Positions 1 through 6,596 of a stretch of 6,596 nt of DNA are shown here, piece after piece. Made by a program: the position numbers and the translations under genes. Source of the DNA: Methylococcaceae bacterium NSP1-1 (GTDB taxonomy: Bacteria > Pseudomonadota > Gammaproteobacteria > Methylococcales > Methylomonadaceae); the NCBI GenBank assembly GCA_002256465.1, contig NQJG01000044.1, positions 1 to 6,596 on the forward strand, in the 5' to 3' direction. Under the pieces are notes generated by a model. The model was not told where the DNA came from and did no database searches. It worked only from the letters and a program-made list of their open reading frames with translations. Within the stretch, counting starts at the first letter, position 1. The number at the start of each line of letters is the position of its first letter.

Positions 1-8
1 TTCACTTG

Positions 9-84
9 GGGGCCATAGCTCAATTGGTAGAGCGCAACACTGGCAGTGTTGAGGTCAGCGGTTCGATTCCGCTTGGCTCCACCA
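9..84 (+). tRNA. tRNA-Ala (anticodon GGC)
   Basis: This folds as a complete 76-nt cloverleaf. The acceptor arm GGGGCCA pairs with TGGCTCC and includes a G3-U70 wobble, the identity element read by alanyl-tRNA synthetase. The D arm is GCTC/GAGC. The anticodon stem CAACA/TGTTG encloses the loop CTGGCAG, giving anticodon GGC, and the T arm carries the standard GGTTCGATTCC core. Discriminator A and the CCA end are encoded in the DNA (81-84). It decodes GCC and GCU alanine codons. It lies 27 bases before tRNA-Glu on the same strand, so the two are probably cut from one precursor whose promoter is left of the window. Confidence 0.97.
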
Positions 85-111
85 AGAAGAAAAAGTTGAT
101 TAAAATATCTA

Positions 112-187
112 GTCCCCATCGTCTAGCGGCCTAGGACACTGCCCTTTCACGGCGGTAACAGGGGTTCGAACCCCCTTGGGGACGCCA
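112..187 (+). tRNA. tRNA-Glu (anticodon TTC)
   Basis: This is a complete 76-nt cloverleaf, very close to E. coli tRNA-Glu. The acceptor arm GTCCCCA pairs with TGGGGAC. The anticodon stem CTGCC/GGCGG contains one T-G pair and encloses CTTTCAC, giving anticodon TTC at 146-148. The T arm core is GGGGTTCGAACCCCC. Discriminator G and the CCA end are encoded (184-187). It reads GAA and GAG codons and, as the charged Glu-tRNA, would also feed tetrapyrrole synthesis in bacteria that use the C5 pathway. A terminator follows within 10 bases, so it is the last gene of its transcript. In Pseudomonas the Ala(GGC)-Glu(UUC) pair sits beside gltX; whether that holds here lies outside the window. Confidence 0.97.
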
Positions 188-193
188 TAAAAT

Positions 194-225
194 AAAAGGC
201 TTATCATTTGATAAGCCTTTTTTTT
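194..225 (+). terminator. Intrinsic terminator of the tRNA transcript
   Basis: GGCTTATC (198-205) and GATAAGCC (210-217) form a perfect 8-bp stem around the 4-base loop ATTT. Flanking A (194-197) and T bases can extend the stem to 12 bp. A run of eight T (218-225) follows directly. It starts 6 bases after the tRNA-Glu CCA end, so it closes the tRNA-Ala/tRNA-Glu unit. The A-tract on the 5' side means it could also work on the opposite strand, but no minus-strand gene ends here. Confidence 0.93.
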
Positions 226-301
226 GCCTGTTAATTTCGCTTTATTAAAAAAACGTCCCAATCTTTCTCAAAGATAGGATTAGGGTGAGGATTTTCAAAA
301 A

Positions 302-330
302 GTGCAATCCATGACCGTATGTAGTATAAA
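302..330 (+). promoter_or_regulatory. Possible promoter of the DUF2934 gene
   Basis: A TATAAA hexamer at 325-330 is a reasonable -10 element about 50 bases before the start codon. The -35 position at 17-bp spacing (302-307, GTGCAA) matches TTGACA poorly, with three of six bases. The tRNA terminator ends at 225, so the small gene needs its own promoter somewhere in 226-370, and this is the best sigma-70-like candidate I can see. The assignment is inferred from spacing and composition only. Confidence 0.3.
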
Positions 331-369
331 ATGAATCCTGAAGATTTTATTTTCACATTTTATTTTCAA

Positions 370-374
370 AGGAG
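370..374 (+). promoter_or_regulatory. Shine-Dalgarno of the DUF2934 gene
   Basis: AGGAG lies 5 bases before ATG at 380 and 8 bases before a second in-frame ATG at 383. It is the clearest ribosome-binding site in the window and supports the small reading frame being a real gene. The second ATG has the more usual spacing, so the protein may be 60 rather than 61 residues long. Confidence 0.8.
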
Positions 375-379
375 AAGAT

Positions 380-565
380 ATGATGCATGAATCACTATAT
401 GACTACAGTGGCGACCCCGATTTATTAAACACATTTCGTGAGATGGTTGCAGTAAATGCTTATTATAGAGCCGAAAAAAGAGGTTTTGAACCCGGTCATG
501 AATTGGATGACTGGTATGAAGCCGAGCGGGAAATAACAAACATCTACCACTATTGGTTTCAGTAA
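380..565 (+). CDS. Small DUF2934-family protein
   Basis: This encodes a 61-residue acidic protein with many aromatic residues and no signal peptide or membrane segment, so it is probably cytoplasmic. Residues about 20-53 match my recollection of DUF2934. The pattern is a helix ending in AYYRAEKRGFEPG, then ELDDW, then an AEREI helix. Family members are short, often stand alone, and have no known biochemical function; none is assigned here. A good Shine-Dalgarno (370-374) precedes two consecutive ATG codons, either of which could be the start. The gene sits alone between the tRNA terminator and the convergent rnd gene, so it is probably monocistronic. No catalytic motif or metal-binding cysteine cluster is visible. 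The family call is from pattern memory and would need a profile search; that it is a genuine gene is well supported. Confidence 0.85.
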   Translation: MMHESLYDYSGDPDLLNTFREMVAVNAYYRAEKRGFEPGHELDDWYEAEREITNIYHYWFQ

Positions 566-661
566 GTTGCAAGATCTATTAAAGGGAAGGTGGAGATGTA
601 TTGCGGTGTTACCCGAACTGATTAGAAGTTACGTCCGGGGTCACAAGGATGGGTTAAGAAT

Positions 662-1828
662 TCAATTCTGAAGATTTTTTTCAATAATAACCAACTTTTC
701 CGACTCAATCCCCAGTAACAATTTGCCTTTTAATAATCCAACTAATTCTCTGCCAGCCATAGTAAATCGCCAGCCGTGCAGGAGCGGGCATTCGTCATCG
801 TCATTGAACATTAGTACCTCAAGATCTTTACGTGAAGCGAGAATGGTTGGATTTAATGAGTTTTCTTCGGCGCGTATTCTTACTAATCCCGTTAAAATAT
901 CCAGTATGGCTTCTTGTTGCTGGGTTTTTTTAGCGGGCCGGTCTTTTTCGTTTAAGGGAAGTGGCGCACGGTTCTTGGCAGCAGTTATTAATTGGCACAG
1001 TTCTTTACCATAACGGTTTACTGCACGCTCATTAATACCTCGCACATTAGCTAATTCCCCAATTGTTTCGGGTTGTAGTTTGGCTAAATCAAAAAGCAAT
1101 TCATCACGCAATAGCCAACTTTTGGGGCGATCCTCAGCTTGTGCTGTCTTTTCTCGCCATTGCGCCAGAGTTTGAATGATGGACAACTGTTTCCCTGTTA
1201 GTTTATTTTTGCCTTTAATTTTAAACCATGCTTTTTCGGGTGCTGCCTTATAAAGCGCTGGATTTGTTAGTTCGGCAAAATCATGTTTTAGCCAATCAAT
1301 CCTCCCCAATTCTGTCAGTTTTTTAACCATAATTTGATAGATCTGACATAAATAAATCACATCATCGGCTGCATATTCAATTTGAGCTTCGGTTAATGGC
1401 CGTTTGCTCCAATCGGCCCGGGTGTGAGCTTTGTTCAAATTAATACTTAACAAGCTGGAGACCAGCATGGCATAACCTGGATTATCCTGAAAACCTAACA
1501 AAGGAGCGGCTACTTGGGTATCAAAAACCGGTGCAGGCAATTTGCCGGTCGATTGATAAAAAATTTCCAAATCTTGCCGACAGGAGTGAAATACTTTAAC
1601 GATATCAGGGTTGTAAATTGCCTCAAAAAGATCATCCAGCTTAGGTAAGGCAATCGGATCAATACAGGCAACCCATTCGGGTGTCGCTATTTGCAACAAG
1701 CAAAATTTTGGATAATAGGTCTTTTCACGCAAAAACTCGGTATCAAGCGCCAGCCAAGGCTCTTTCATTATCTGTTCGCACAGTTTAGCCAGCTGGTCAG
1801 GGGTATTTATATATTGGATGGGTGTCAT
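662..1828 (-). CDS. rnd: Ribonuclease D
   Basis: This 388-residue 3'-5' exoribonuclease trims the 3' ends of tRNA precursors and other small structured RNAs in the cytoplasm. The DEDDy exonuclease domain occupies about residues 1-175. Its catalytic set is complete: D29 and E31 in LALDTEF, D86 in HSCRQDLEIF, and Y152 with D156 in EYAADD. An HRDC domain follows at about 211-283 (WREKTAQAEDRPKSWLLRDE region, then an ELANVRGI helix-hairpin segment). A second, more divergent HRDC-like region makes up the C-terminus. Length and layout fit the E. coli enzyme of roughly 375 residues. The ATG start places the DTEF motif at the normal distance from the N-terminus, but no good Shine-Dalgarno precedes it. 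The gene lies 109 bases downstream of ttcA on the same strand and may be co-transcribed with it. It converges with the DUF2934 gene. Confidence 0.96.
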   Translation of the reverse strand: MTPIQYINTPDQLAKLCEQIMKEPWLALDTEFLREKTYYPKFCLLQIATPEWVACIDPIALPKLDDLFEAIYNPDIVKVFHSCRQDLEIFYQSTGKLPAPVFDTQVAAPLLGFQDNPGYAMLVSSLLSINLNKAHTRADWSKRPLTEAQIEYAADDVIYLCQIYQIMVKKLTELGRIDWLKHDFAELTNPALYKAAPEKAWFKIKGKNKLTGKQLSIIQTLAQWREKTAQAEDRPKSWLLRDELLFDLAKLQPETIGELANVRGINERAVNRYGKELCQLITAAKNRAPLPLNEKDRPAKKTQQQEAILDILTGLVRIRAEENSLNPTILASRKDLEVLMFNDDDECPLLHGWRFTMAGRELVGLLKGKLLLGIESEKLVIIEKNLQN

Positions 1829-1841
1829 AGGGTTATACGAG

Positions 1842-1860
1842 CAGTTATTAAAATTAACTG
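1842..1860. repeat. Interrupted palindrome before rnd
   Basis: CAGTTA at 1842-1847 and TAACTG at 1855-1860 form 6-bp inverted arms around a 7-base AT-only centre, 14 bases upstream of the rnd start codon. It could be a weak mRNA hairpin in the rnd leader or a binding site. With six-base arms in AT-rich DNA, chance is also plausible. Confidence 0.3.
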
Positions 1861-1897
1861 GAAATCATAGGGATGCTCATCGCAAATGAACCAACGG

Positions 1898-1917
1898 CTA
1901 TCAGGCATTCCCGATAG
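1898..1917 (-). other. Hairpin between ttcA and rnd
   Basis: On the minus strand CTATCGGG and CCTGATAG pair over 8 bp (one G-U) around the 4-base loop AATG, starting 20 bases after the ttcA stop codon. No T-run follows, so it is not a canonical intrinsic terminator. It could protect the ttcA 3' end from exonucleases, mark an RNA processing point, or attenuate read-through into rnd. The structure is seen in the sequence; the role is inference. Confidence 0.4.
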
Positions 1918-1937
1918 ACTGAAAAAACTTTTCCTGA

Positions 1938-2792
1938 TTACATGGCTAATACGTCCATACCCGCATTAAATGAAACAATCTGCCCTTCGGTTTGTTGGCT
2001 ACACATCAGTCCTGCAAAATCAAATAATTGCCTATCTGCTAGCTGTGAAGGCGCTACGTTTTGCAGACTGGTAAATATAGTTTCCAGGCGTCCTGGAAAT
2101 TGTTTATCCCAACTCTTTAACATGACTTTCATGGCCTGTCTTTGCAAGTTTTCCTGAGAGCCGCACAAATTACAGGGGATAATAGGAAAATTTTTGAATG
2201 CAGCAAAGCGTTCAATTTCTTTCTCTCGCGTATAAGCCAGTGGCCTGATAACGATATTCCTTTTATCATCACTCAATAACTTTGGCGGCATGGCTTTGAG
2301 TTTTCCACCATAAAAAATATTCAGAAAAAACGTCTCAAGAATGTCATCGCGATGATGTCCTAAAGCTATTTTGCTGACACCGTTGGCTTCAGCGTACCCG
2401 TATAAAGTTCCGCGCCGTAAGCGCGAACACAGCCCACATGTGGTATTGCCTTCAGGAATAACGCGCTTGACTACACTGTAAGTATCTTTTTCAATTATAT
2501 GATACGGCACTCCCAAGGATTCAAGATAGGCGGGTAAAACATGCTCTGGAAAGCCTGGTTGTTTTTGATCCAGGTTGACCGCTATCAGCTCAAAATCAAC
2601 AGGTGCGGTTTTCTGTAAATTCATCAGGATGTCTAATAGCGTAAAGGAATCTTTACCTCCTGATAGACACACCATGACCTTATCGCCATTCTCGATCATG
2701 TTATAGTCGGCAATCGCATCACCGACACTGTGCCGTAAACGTTTTTGTAATTTGTTAAATTGAACTCTGGATTTTTGCTTTGGATCTGACAT
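1938..2792 (-). CDS. ttcA: tRNA 2-thiocytidine(32) synthetase TtcA
   Basis: This 284-residue ATP-dependent enzyme thiolates cytidine 32 in the anticodon loop of certain tRNAs, using an iron-sulfur cluster. The PP-loop that binds ATP is at residues 44-49 (SGGKDS). The family cysteines are present as two CxxC pairs, C119/C122 ([12 protein letters not shown]) and C207/C210 (IPCNLCGSQ); in characterised TtcA three cysteines of these motifs hold the 4Fe-4S cluster. Other family blocks are [15 protein letters not shown] (73-87) and [13 protein letters not shown] (144-156). The N-terminal FNKLQKRLR segment matches E. coli TtcA, supporting this ATG even though no clear Shine-Dalgarno precedes it. The protein is somewhat shorter than E. 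coli TtcA because the C-terminal tail after LFDFAGL is reduced. It lies 78 bases after fabB, but a terminator hairpin intervenes, so it probably begins a separate unit with rnd. Confidence 0.96.
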   Translation of the reverse strand: MSDPKQKSRVQFNKLQKRLRHSVGDAIADYNMIENGDKVMVCLSGGKDSFTLLDILMNLQKTAPVDFELIAVNLDQKQPGFPEHVLPAYLESLGVPYHIIEKDTYSVVKRVIPEGNTTCGLCSRLRRGTLYGYAEANGVSKIALGHHRDDILETFFLNIFYGGKLKAMPPKLLSDDKRNIVIRPLAYTREKEIERFAAFKNFPIIPCNLCGSQENLQRQAMKVMLKSWDKQFPGRLETIFTSLQNVAPSQLADRQLFDFAGLMCSQQTEGQIVSFNAGMDVLAM

Positions 2793-2820
2793 GGTCAGAA
2801 TTATTTCGGATGATTGAGGA

Positions 2821-2860
2821 GAAAAGGAAAATCGGGATTCATAGTCTGTTGAACCCCGAT
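2821..2860 (-). terminator. Intrinsic terminator of fabA-fabB
   Basis: On the minus strand ATCGGGGTTCA (2860-2850) pairs with TGAATCCCGAT (2841-2831) over 11 bp with a single G-U wobble, around an 8-base loop. The pyrimidine run TTTTCCTTTTC follows at once, a slightly interrupted T-tract. It lies 10 bases beyond the fabB stop codon and before ttcA, as expected for the end of the fabAB transcript. The interrupted T-tract may leave some read-through into ttcA. Confidence 0.82.
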
Positions 2861-2870
2861 AAGAAAAGTG

Positions 2871-4091
2871 TTAATCGATGTAACGTTGAAAAATTAATGT
2901 TGCATTAGTGCCGCCAAAACCAAAACTGTTCGACATAATGGTATTCAGCGTAATGTTATCTTTACGTTCACGGACAATGGGAATACCTTCAGCACCTGGA
3001 TCAAGCCGGGTAATGTTCGCTGAAGCGCTGAGGAAGTTTTCTTCCATCATTAACAATGAATAAATCGCTTCATTTACACCCGCCGCGCCTAAAGCATGCC
3101 CTGTCAGTGACTTAGTGGAACTGACCCAAGGCACATTGTCTTTACCAAACACAGTACGCAAGGCCTCTAATTCCTTGGTATCGCCAACTGGCGTACTGGT
3201 GCCATGTGCATTAATATAATCGATTTTGCCGTTCACAGTGGCCATAGCTTGTTGCATACAGCGCACAGCACCTTCGCCTGAAGGTTGAACCATATCATAG
3301 CCATCAGAGGTTGCGCCGTAACCGACCAGTTCAGCATATATTTTGGCGCCGCGGGCTTTGGCATGTTCCAATTCTTCAATGACTAAAACACCGCCACCAC
3401 CGGAAATAACAAATCCATCCCGGGTTTCATCATAAGGTCTGGAGGCCGTAGAGGGAGTGTCATTATATTTGGAAGATAATGCGCCCATAGCATCAAATAA
3501 CACCGACATAGTCCAGTGTACTTCCTCACCGCCACCAGCAAACACCACATCCTGCTTGCCCATCTGGATTAATTCCATGGCATGGCCAATACAATGGGCA
3601 CTGGTCGCACATGCAGAGCTGATTGAGTAATTTACACCTTTAATTTTATAGGGTGTTGCCAGACAAGCAGTATTGGTGCTGGACATGCTTCTGGGCACCA
3701 TATAAGGCCCCACTTTTTTGATGCCTTTTTCGCGTAAGATATCAGCCGCTTCAACAATGTTTGAGGTTGAAGGGCCGCCGGATCCCATCACCAAGCCGGT
3801 TCTGATATTAGACACATCTGTCTCATTCAAACCTGAATCATCAATTGCCTGCTGCATGGCAATGTAGTTAAAAGCAGCGCCGTCACCCATAAAACGTTTA
3901 ATTTTACGGTCGATGAATGCGTCCAGGTCTATATTAATGGGTCCATGCACATGGCTGCGAAAACCCAAATCTTCATAAACTTTTGCAAAAGTAATTCCTG
4001 AACGACCTTGTTTTAAGGAATCGACAACCTCATTCCGGTTATTCCCGATGCTGGAAACAATGCCTAAACCGGTTACTACGACTCTTTTCAT
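2871..4091 (-). CDS. fabB: Beta-ketoacyl-ACP synthase I
   Basis: This 406-residue cytoplasmic enzyme condenses acyl-ACP with malonyl-ACP. With FabA it is specifically needed to elongate cis-3-decenoyl-ACP, which commits carbon to unsaturated fatty acids. The thiolase-fold Cys-His-His triad is intact: C161 in [13 protein letters not shown]296 in [11 protein letters not shown] and H332 in [12 protein letters not shown], with the conserved K327. The C-terminal glycine-rich block [10 protein letters not shown] (388-397) is also present. Length equals that of E. coli FabB, and the [11 protein letters not shown] context plus the neighbouring fabA favour FabB over FabF. The ATG is preceded by AGGGG (4103-4107), whose AG belongs to the fabA stop codon, and only 14 bases separate the two genes. 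Translation of the pair is therefore likely coupled. A terminator follows directly. Confidence 0.97.
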   Translation of the reverse strand: MKRVVVTGLGIVSSIGNNRNEVVDSLKQGRSGITFAKVYEDLGFRSHVHGPINIDLDAFIDRKIKRFMGDGAAFNYIAMQQAIDDSGLNETDVSNIRTGLVMGSGGPSTSNIVEAADILREKGIKKVGPYMVPRSMSSTNTACLATPYKIKGVNYSISSACATSAHCIGHAMELIQMGKQDVVFAGGGEEVHWTMSVLFDAMGALSSKYNDTPSTASRPYDETRDGFVISGGGGVLVIEELEHAKARGAKIYAELVGYGATSDGYDMVQPSGEGAVRCMQQAMATVNGKIDYINAHGTSTPVGDTKELEALRTVFGKDNVPWVSSTKSLTGHALGAAGVNEAIYSLLMMEENFLSASANITRLDPGAEGIPIVRERKDNITLNTIMSNSFGFGGTNATLIFQRYID

Positions 4092-4102
4092 TTTACTTTT
4101 GA

Positions 4103-4107
4103 CCCCT
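4103..4107 (-). promoter_or_regulatory. Shine-Dalgarno of fabB overlapping the fabA stop
   Basis: On the minus strand AGGGG overlaps the last two bases of the fabA TAG stop codon and lies 11 bases before the fabB ATG. This spacing is at the long end of normal. The overlap means a ribosome terminating on fabA sits on the fabB initiation region, which would help keep FabA and FabB in proportion. Confidence 0.6.
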
Positions 4108-4621
4108 AGAAATCTTCTGTAGAAGTAAATAAACCAACTCGCAGATCGGTAGCTTCATAGATGACCTTACCATCTACATCCATAGTGGCATCAGCTATGC
4201 CCATAACCAGTTTCCGCATAATCAGTCTTTTTATATTAATTCTGTATGTTACTTTTTTAGCTGTGGGTAATACTTGTCCGGTAAATTTGACTTCCCCCAC
4301 ACCTAATGCACGTCCCTTTCCAGGGCCACCCATCCAGCATAAATAAAAACCCACCAGTTGCCACATGGCATCTAAACCCAAACAGCCCGGCATCACGGGA
4401 TCACCCTGAAAATGACAGGCAAAAAACCACAAATCGGGATTTATATCCAGCTCAGCTATGATTTCGCCCTTGCCGTACGTGCCACCTTCATCCGATATAT
4501 GGGTAATACGATCCATCATCAGCATGTTAGGTAGGGGTAATTGCGCATTTTTAGGCCCGTATAGCTCCCCCCTACCGGACTTCAATAGTTCTTCGCGCGT
4601 AAAACTATGCTGTTTCTCCAT
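4106..4621 (-). CDS. fabA: 3-hydroxydecanoyl-ACP dehydratase/isomerase
   Basis: This 171-residue cytoplasmic enzyme dehydrates 3-hydroxydecanoyl-ACP and isomerises trans-2- to cis-3-decenoyl-ACP, the branch point for unsaturated fatty acids in the oxygen-independent pathway. The single hot-dog fold carries the signature [20 protein letters not shown], with active-site H70 and D84. Further family blocks are [10 protein letters not shown] (31-40) and [18 protein letters not shown] (107-124). Length matches E. coli FabA (172 residues), and the N-terminus ([17 protein letters not shown]) aligns with it, supporting this ATG. Only a weak, distant AAGG (4634-4637) precedes the start. It heads a two-gene unit with fabB. 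The 76-base gap after slt is AT-rich and probably carries its promoter. I see no clear FabR or FadR operator of the E. coli type there. Confidence 0.97.
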   Translation of the reverse strand: MEKQHSFTREELLKSGRGELYGPKNAQLPLPNMLMMDRITHISDEGGTYGKGEIIAELDINPDLWFFACHFQGDPVMPGCLGLDAMWQLVGFYLCWMGGPGKGRALGVGEVKFTGQVLPTAKKVTYRINIKRLIMRKLVMGIADATMDVDGKVIYEATDLRVGLFTSTEDF

Positions 4622-4647
4622 ACTATTCGTGTACCTTGGTCATTATT

Positions 4648-4684
4648 CTTATAATATTATATTATCTTACAGACACTGAAAAAA
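4648..4684 (-). promoter_or_regulatory. Possible fabA-fabB promoter region
   Basis: The gap between slt and fabA is strongly AT-rich. On the minus strand it contains TATAAT at 4661-4656 inside the perfect 12-bp palindrome TATAATATTATA (4650-4661). At 17-bp spacing the -35 position is only a T-run (4684-4679). An alternative pairing is TTTCAG (4681-4676) with TAATAT (4659-4654) at 16 bp. Either could serve as a sigma-70-like promoter about 30-40 bases before the fabA ATG. The palindrome also gives a TATAAT on the plus strand. The exact elements are uncertain. Confidence 0.4.
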
Positions 4685-4697
4685 ATCAGCTCAATTT

Positions 4698-6596
4698 TTA
4701 GTAGGGGCGCACATCAAACAGCAATTTTTTCATTTTTAATACGTTTCTTTGTATCCGCTGCTGATAAATAATGGCGTAAGACAAAACTGAGGTTACATAT
4801 TTCCTGGTTTCTTTATAAGGAATTGTTTCTATCCAGACATCGGCTGGTACTGGACTTGCATTGGGTAACCATTTAGCTACCCGGTTTGGTCCTGCATTGT
4901 AAGCCGCAGTTGCTAATGCAAAATGTCCATCAAACCGGTTCAATAATTGTTTATAGTAAAATGCACCGTATTTAATATTAATATCAGGATTAAACAAACT
5001 ATTTTCTGCTTGCCAAGGTTCATTAAGATTGTGGGCTATTTGCTGCCCCGTTTCCGGCATGATTTGCATTAATCCACGCGCCCCTACTGCCGACCTGGCA
5101 TACTTATCCAGCATGCTTTCCTGGCGAATCAGGCCGAAAATAATGGCTGGATCGAGATGTTGCAAATAAGCGTTGTTTTCAACCTGACTCAAATAATTTA
5201 CAGGAAATCGCAAGGCTAAATCATCCCAATAATCTGCTTTAACTAAAGTAAGGATGGCAACCTGATCCCATTGCCACTGTTGAGCTAATTTGGCTGCAAT
5301 CATGAGTTGTTCCCTGGGCAATTTATTAACTGCAAACCACCACTGTCGCTTTGCTTCGGCTTCGCGGTTCAACATTACAAGCTCTTGAATAACTTTAAAA
5401 TCGGTTTGTTGGGCCAGTGTTTCAAGCTCATTGCCAGCCAAAAAAACAGGTTTATCAGCAATTGAATATGATTGATTGACGGCATCTGCCGCCATAAAAC
5501 CATAAAAACTTCTATCTTTCGAGAGCTGATTATAAACAGACTCCCCCAACAGCACATATCCGGATTCGACCAAAGCTCGAGCTTGCCAGTATTGCCATTG
5601 GGGCTCTTGTAGCTCTTCAATGGTTAAACCCGTCAGTGCATGAGCAACATGTTGCCAGTTTTGTTCGAGTAAGGCGGCTCTGACTTTCCATTCCCTGACT
5701 TCTTTATCAACAGCAACTAACTGATTGAGTCGATCATATGCCCTCTTATCGCGTGCATGCGCAAGCGCCAGCGCCAGCCTGCGTTCAAGCCCCTGAACAG
5801 TCTGGTTATCTATAATAAATGAGCGCTTTCTGCAGTCCCAGATATTAATAGCCAATTCCAGATCCGACTTGGCCATTCTATCCACGCCGTGGGCAAAAAT
5901 ACGGCCATGTCGCTCATTGCCGCTTAAAAACAGACTTTGCTGAATTAATGCTGGTCTTTCATGAACCTGTAACCAAAATTCGGCAATGTCCTGTCCTGGT
6001 TTATCCAGCAAATGCTGGACATAGCTTGCTAGTGACCGATTATTTTTTTTTAACGCTAATTCAAAACGTTGCCAAATCAAATCGCTAGTGAGAAGAGGCG
6101 ATAGCACCAGTGCCGATAGTAAAGTATCACATTCATTTGGCAATGAATCTCCGGTAACCCATAAACGTTTTGCTTCGTTTAAAGCCAGTAGTTGATTACC
6201 TGCTTTATAATTTGCCCAATAAAATTGACACTCAAGTACGGTATTATCACTTTTCTTATAATAGCGGAGAAAATCGCTCCAACGTTCATTATTAGCAAGA
6301 TAATTTAGCCACTTAAAGCGTAGTAAATCGGCGTAGCGCGTATTTTTATAAGCTGATAAAAAGGCAGGAATTTTATCAGTTTGCAGTAAATTATTTTTTA
6401 ACCACTGATATTGCAGATAGGGATAAAGCGGATAATCAGCCAATGTGGAACTCAGGTTTAAAAACGCACTCTCATTGCCTTGTTCAATCAGTCTTTCAGC
6501 CAGTAAAAAATCTTGCCTTTGTTGTTCTAGCGTATTGCCAACAACTGTGCTGGGAAAAAAAAACAGGCTACACAATAACAAACGTCCAGTTATGCA
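4698..6596 (-). CDS. slt: Soluble lytic murein transglycosylase, Slt70 type (5'-partial)
   Basis: This periplasmic enzyme cleaves the MurNAc-GlcNAc bond of peptidoglycan, releasing 1,6-anhydromuropeptides during wall growth and recycling. The frame stays open to the window edge, giving 632 visible residues. A TTG at 6579-6581 is the only start-like codon near the edge, and the residues before it (CITGR) continue a signal-peptide profile: a basic residue, then LLLCSLFFFPSTVVG. The true start is therefore probably just outside. Numbering from that TTG, residues about 20-370 form the helical U-shaped region with repeated W and ALA/AL motifs. A linker domain ends near LALRFPVNY, and the catalytic SLT domain spans about 470-600. 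The catalytic acid is E488 in RQESMLDKYARSAVGA, followed by GLMQIMP, AYNAGPNRVAKW and YKETRKYVTSVLSY. Total length is near that of E. coli Slt70 (about 645). It lies 76 bases upstream of fabA. Confidence 0.93.
   Translation of the reverse strand, partial: CITGRLLLCSLFFFPSTVVGNTLEQQRQDFLLAERLIEQGNESAFLNLSSTLADYPLYPYLQYQWLKNNLLQTDKIPAFLSAYKNTRYADLLRFKWLNYLANNERWSDFLRYYKKSDNTVLECQFYWANYKAGNQLLALNEAKRLWVTGDSLPNECDTLLSALVLSPLLTSDLIWQRFELALKKNNRSLASYVQHLLDKPGQDIAEFWLQVHERPALIQQSLFLSGNERHGRIFAHGVDRMAKSDLELAINIWDCRKRSFIIDNQTVQGLERRLALALAHARDKRAYDRLNQLVAVDKEVREWKVRAALLEQNWQHVAHALTGLTIEELQEPQWQYWQARALVESGYVLLGESVYNQLSKDRSFYGFMAADAVNQSYSIADKPVFLAGNELETLAQQTDFKVIQELVMLNREAEAKRQWWFAVNKLPREQLMIAAKLAQQWQWDQVAILTLVKADYWDDLALRFPVNYLSQVENNAYLQHLDPAIIFGLIRQESMLDKYARSAVGARGLMQIMPETGQQIAHNLNEPWQAENSLFNPDINIKYGAFYYKQLLNRFDGHFALATAAYNAGPNRVAKWLPNASPVPADVWIETIPYKETRKYVTSVLSYAIIYQQRIQRNVLKMKKLLFDVRPY

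Noticed and set aside
163..187. tRNA-Glu 3' end as an integration (att) site
   Set aside because: No duplicate of the tRNA 3' end, integrase gene or mobile-element gene appears in the window.
366..572. Minus-strand open frame of 68 codons opposite the DUF2934 gene
   Set aside because: It is the antisense of a gene with a recognisable family pattern and good ribosome-binding site; its own protein shows no known pattern.
596..625. Nine-codon reading frame (MYCGVTRTD) after purine-rich AAAGGGAAGGTGGAG
   Set aside because: It is very short, the GGAG abuts the ATG with no spacing, and purine-rich runs are common by chance; nothing suggests a leader peptide because the next gene is convergent.
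4677..4700. Possible terminator after slt (AAAAAT ... ATTTTT)
   Set aside because: The stem would be six A-T pairs only, too weak for a convincing intrinsic terminator; read-through from slt into fabA cannot be excluded.
5375..5620. Second minus-strand frame of 81 codons within slt
   Set aside because: It overlaps the well-supported slt frame, shows no family pattern, and is not needed to explain a frameshift because slt is intact.

Overview
The window looks like ordinary chromosomal DNA from a gammaproteobacterium. The evidence is FabA and FabB of near-E. coli length and sequence, a TtcA and RNase D of the proteobacterial type, a Slt70-type lytic transglycosylase, and tRNA genes with encoded CCA ends. 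Base composition is moderate to AT-leaning by eye. The small DUF2934 protein and the overall gene set would fit a methanotroph-like lineage (Methylococcales), but this is only a guess from the gene content.

Layout. Positions 1-565 read on the plus strand: tRNA-Ala(GGC), tRNA-Glu(UUC), a strong intrinsic terminator, then a 61-residue DUF2934 protein with its own Shine-Dalgarno sequence. From 662 to the right edge everything is on the minus strand. In transcription order (right to left) the genes are slt (5' end beyond the window), fabA, fabB, a hairpin terminator, ttcA and rnd. The DUF2934 gene and rnd converge on a gap of about 100 bases at 566-661.

How the genes work together. fabA and fabB form a two-gene unit (14-base gap, with the fabB ribosome-binding site touching the fabA stop codon). 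It provides the anaerobic route to unsaturated fatty acids: FabA makes and isomerises the C10 double bond, and FabB elongates the product. A near-perfect stem with a following T-rich run separates this unit from ttcA and rnd. Those two genes both act on RNA: TtcA thiolates cytidine 32 of tRNAs, and RNase D trims tRNA 3' ends. Together with the two tRNA genes they give the left half of the window a loose tRNA theme, although the tRNA genes are on the other strand and are transcribed separately. slt encodes a periplasmic peptidoglycan-cleaving enzyme.

I saw no mobile element, CRISPR array, prophage, frameshift or broken gene, and no convincing undescribed system. The items worth a second look are small: the DUF2934 protein, several intergenic hairpins and palindromes, and the unseen start of slt.
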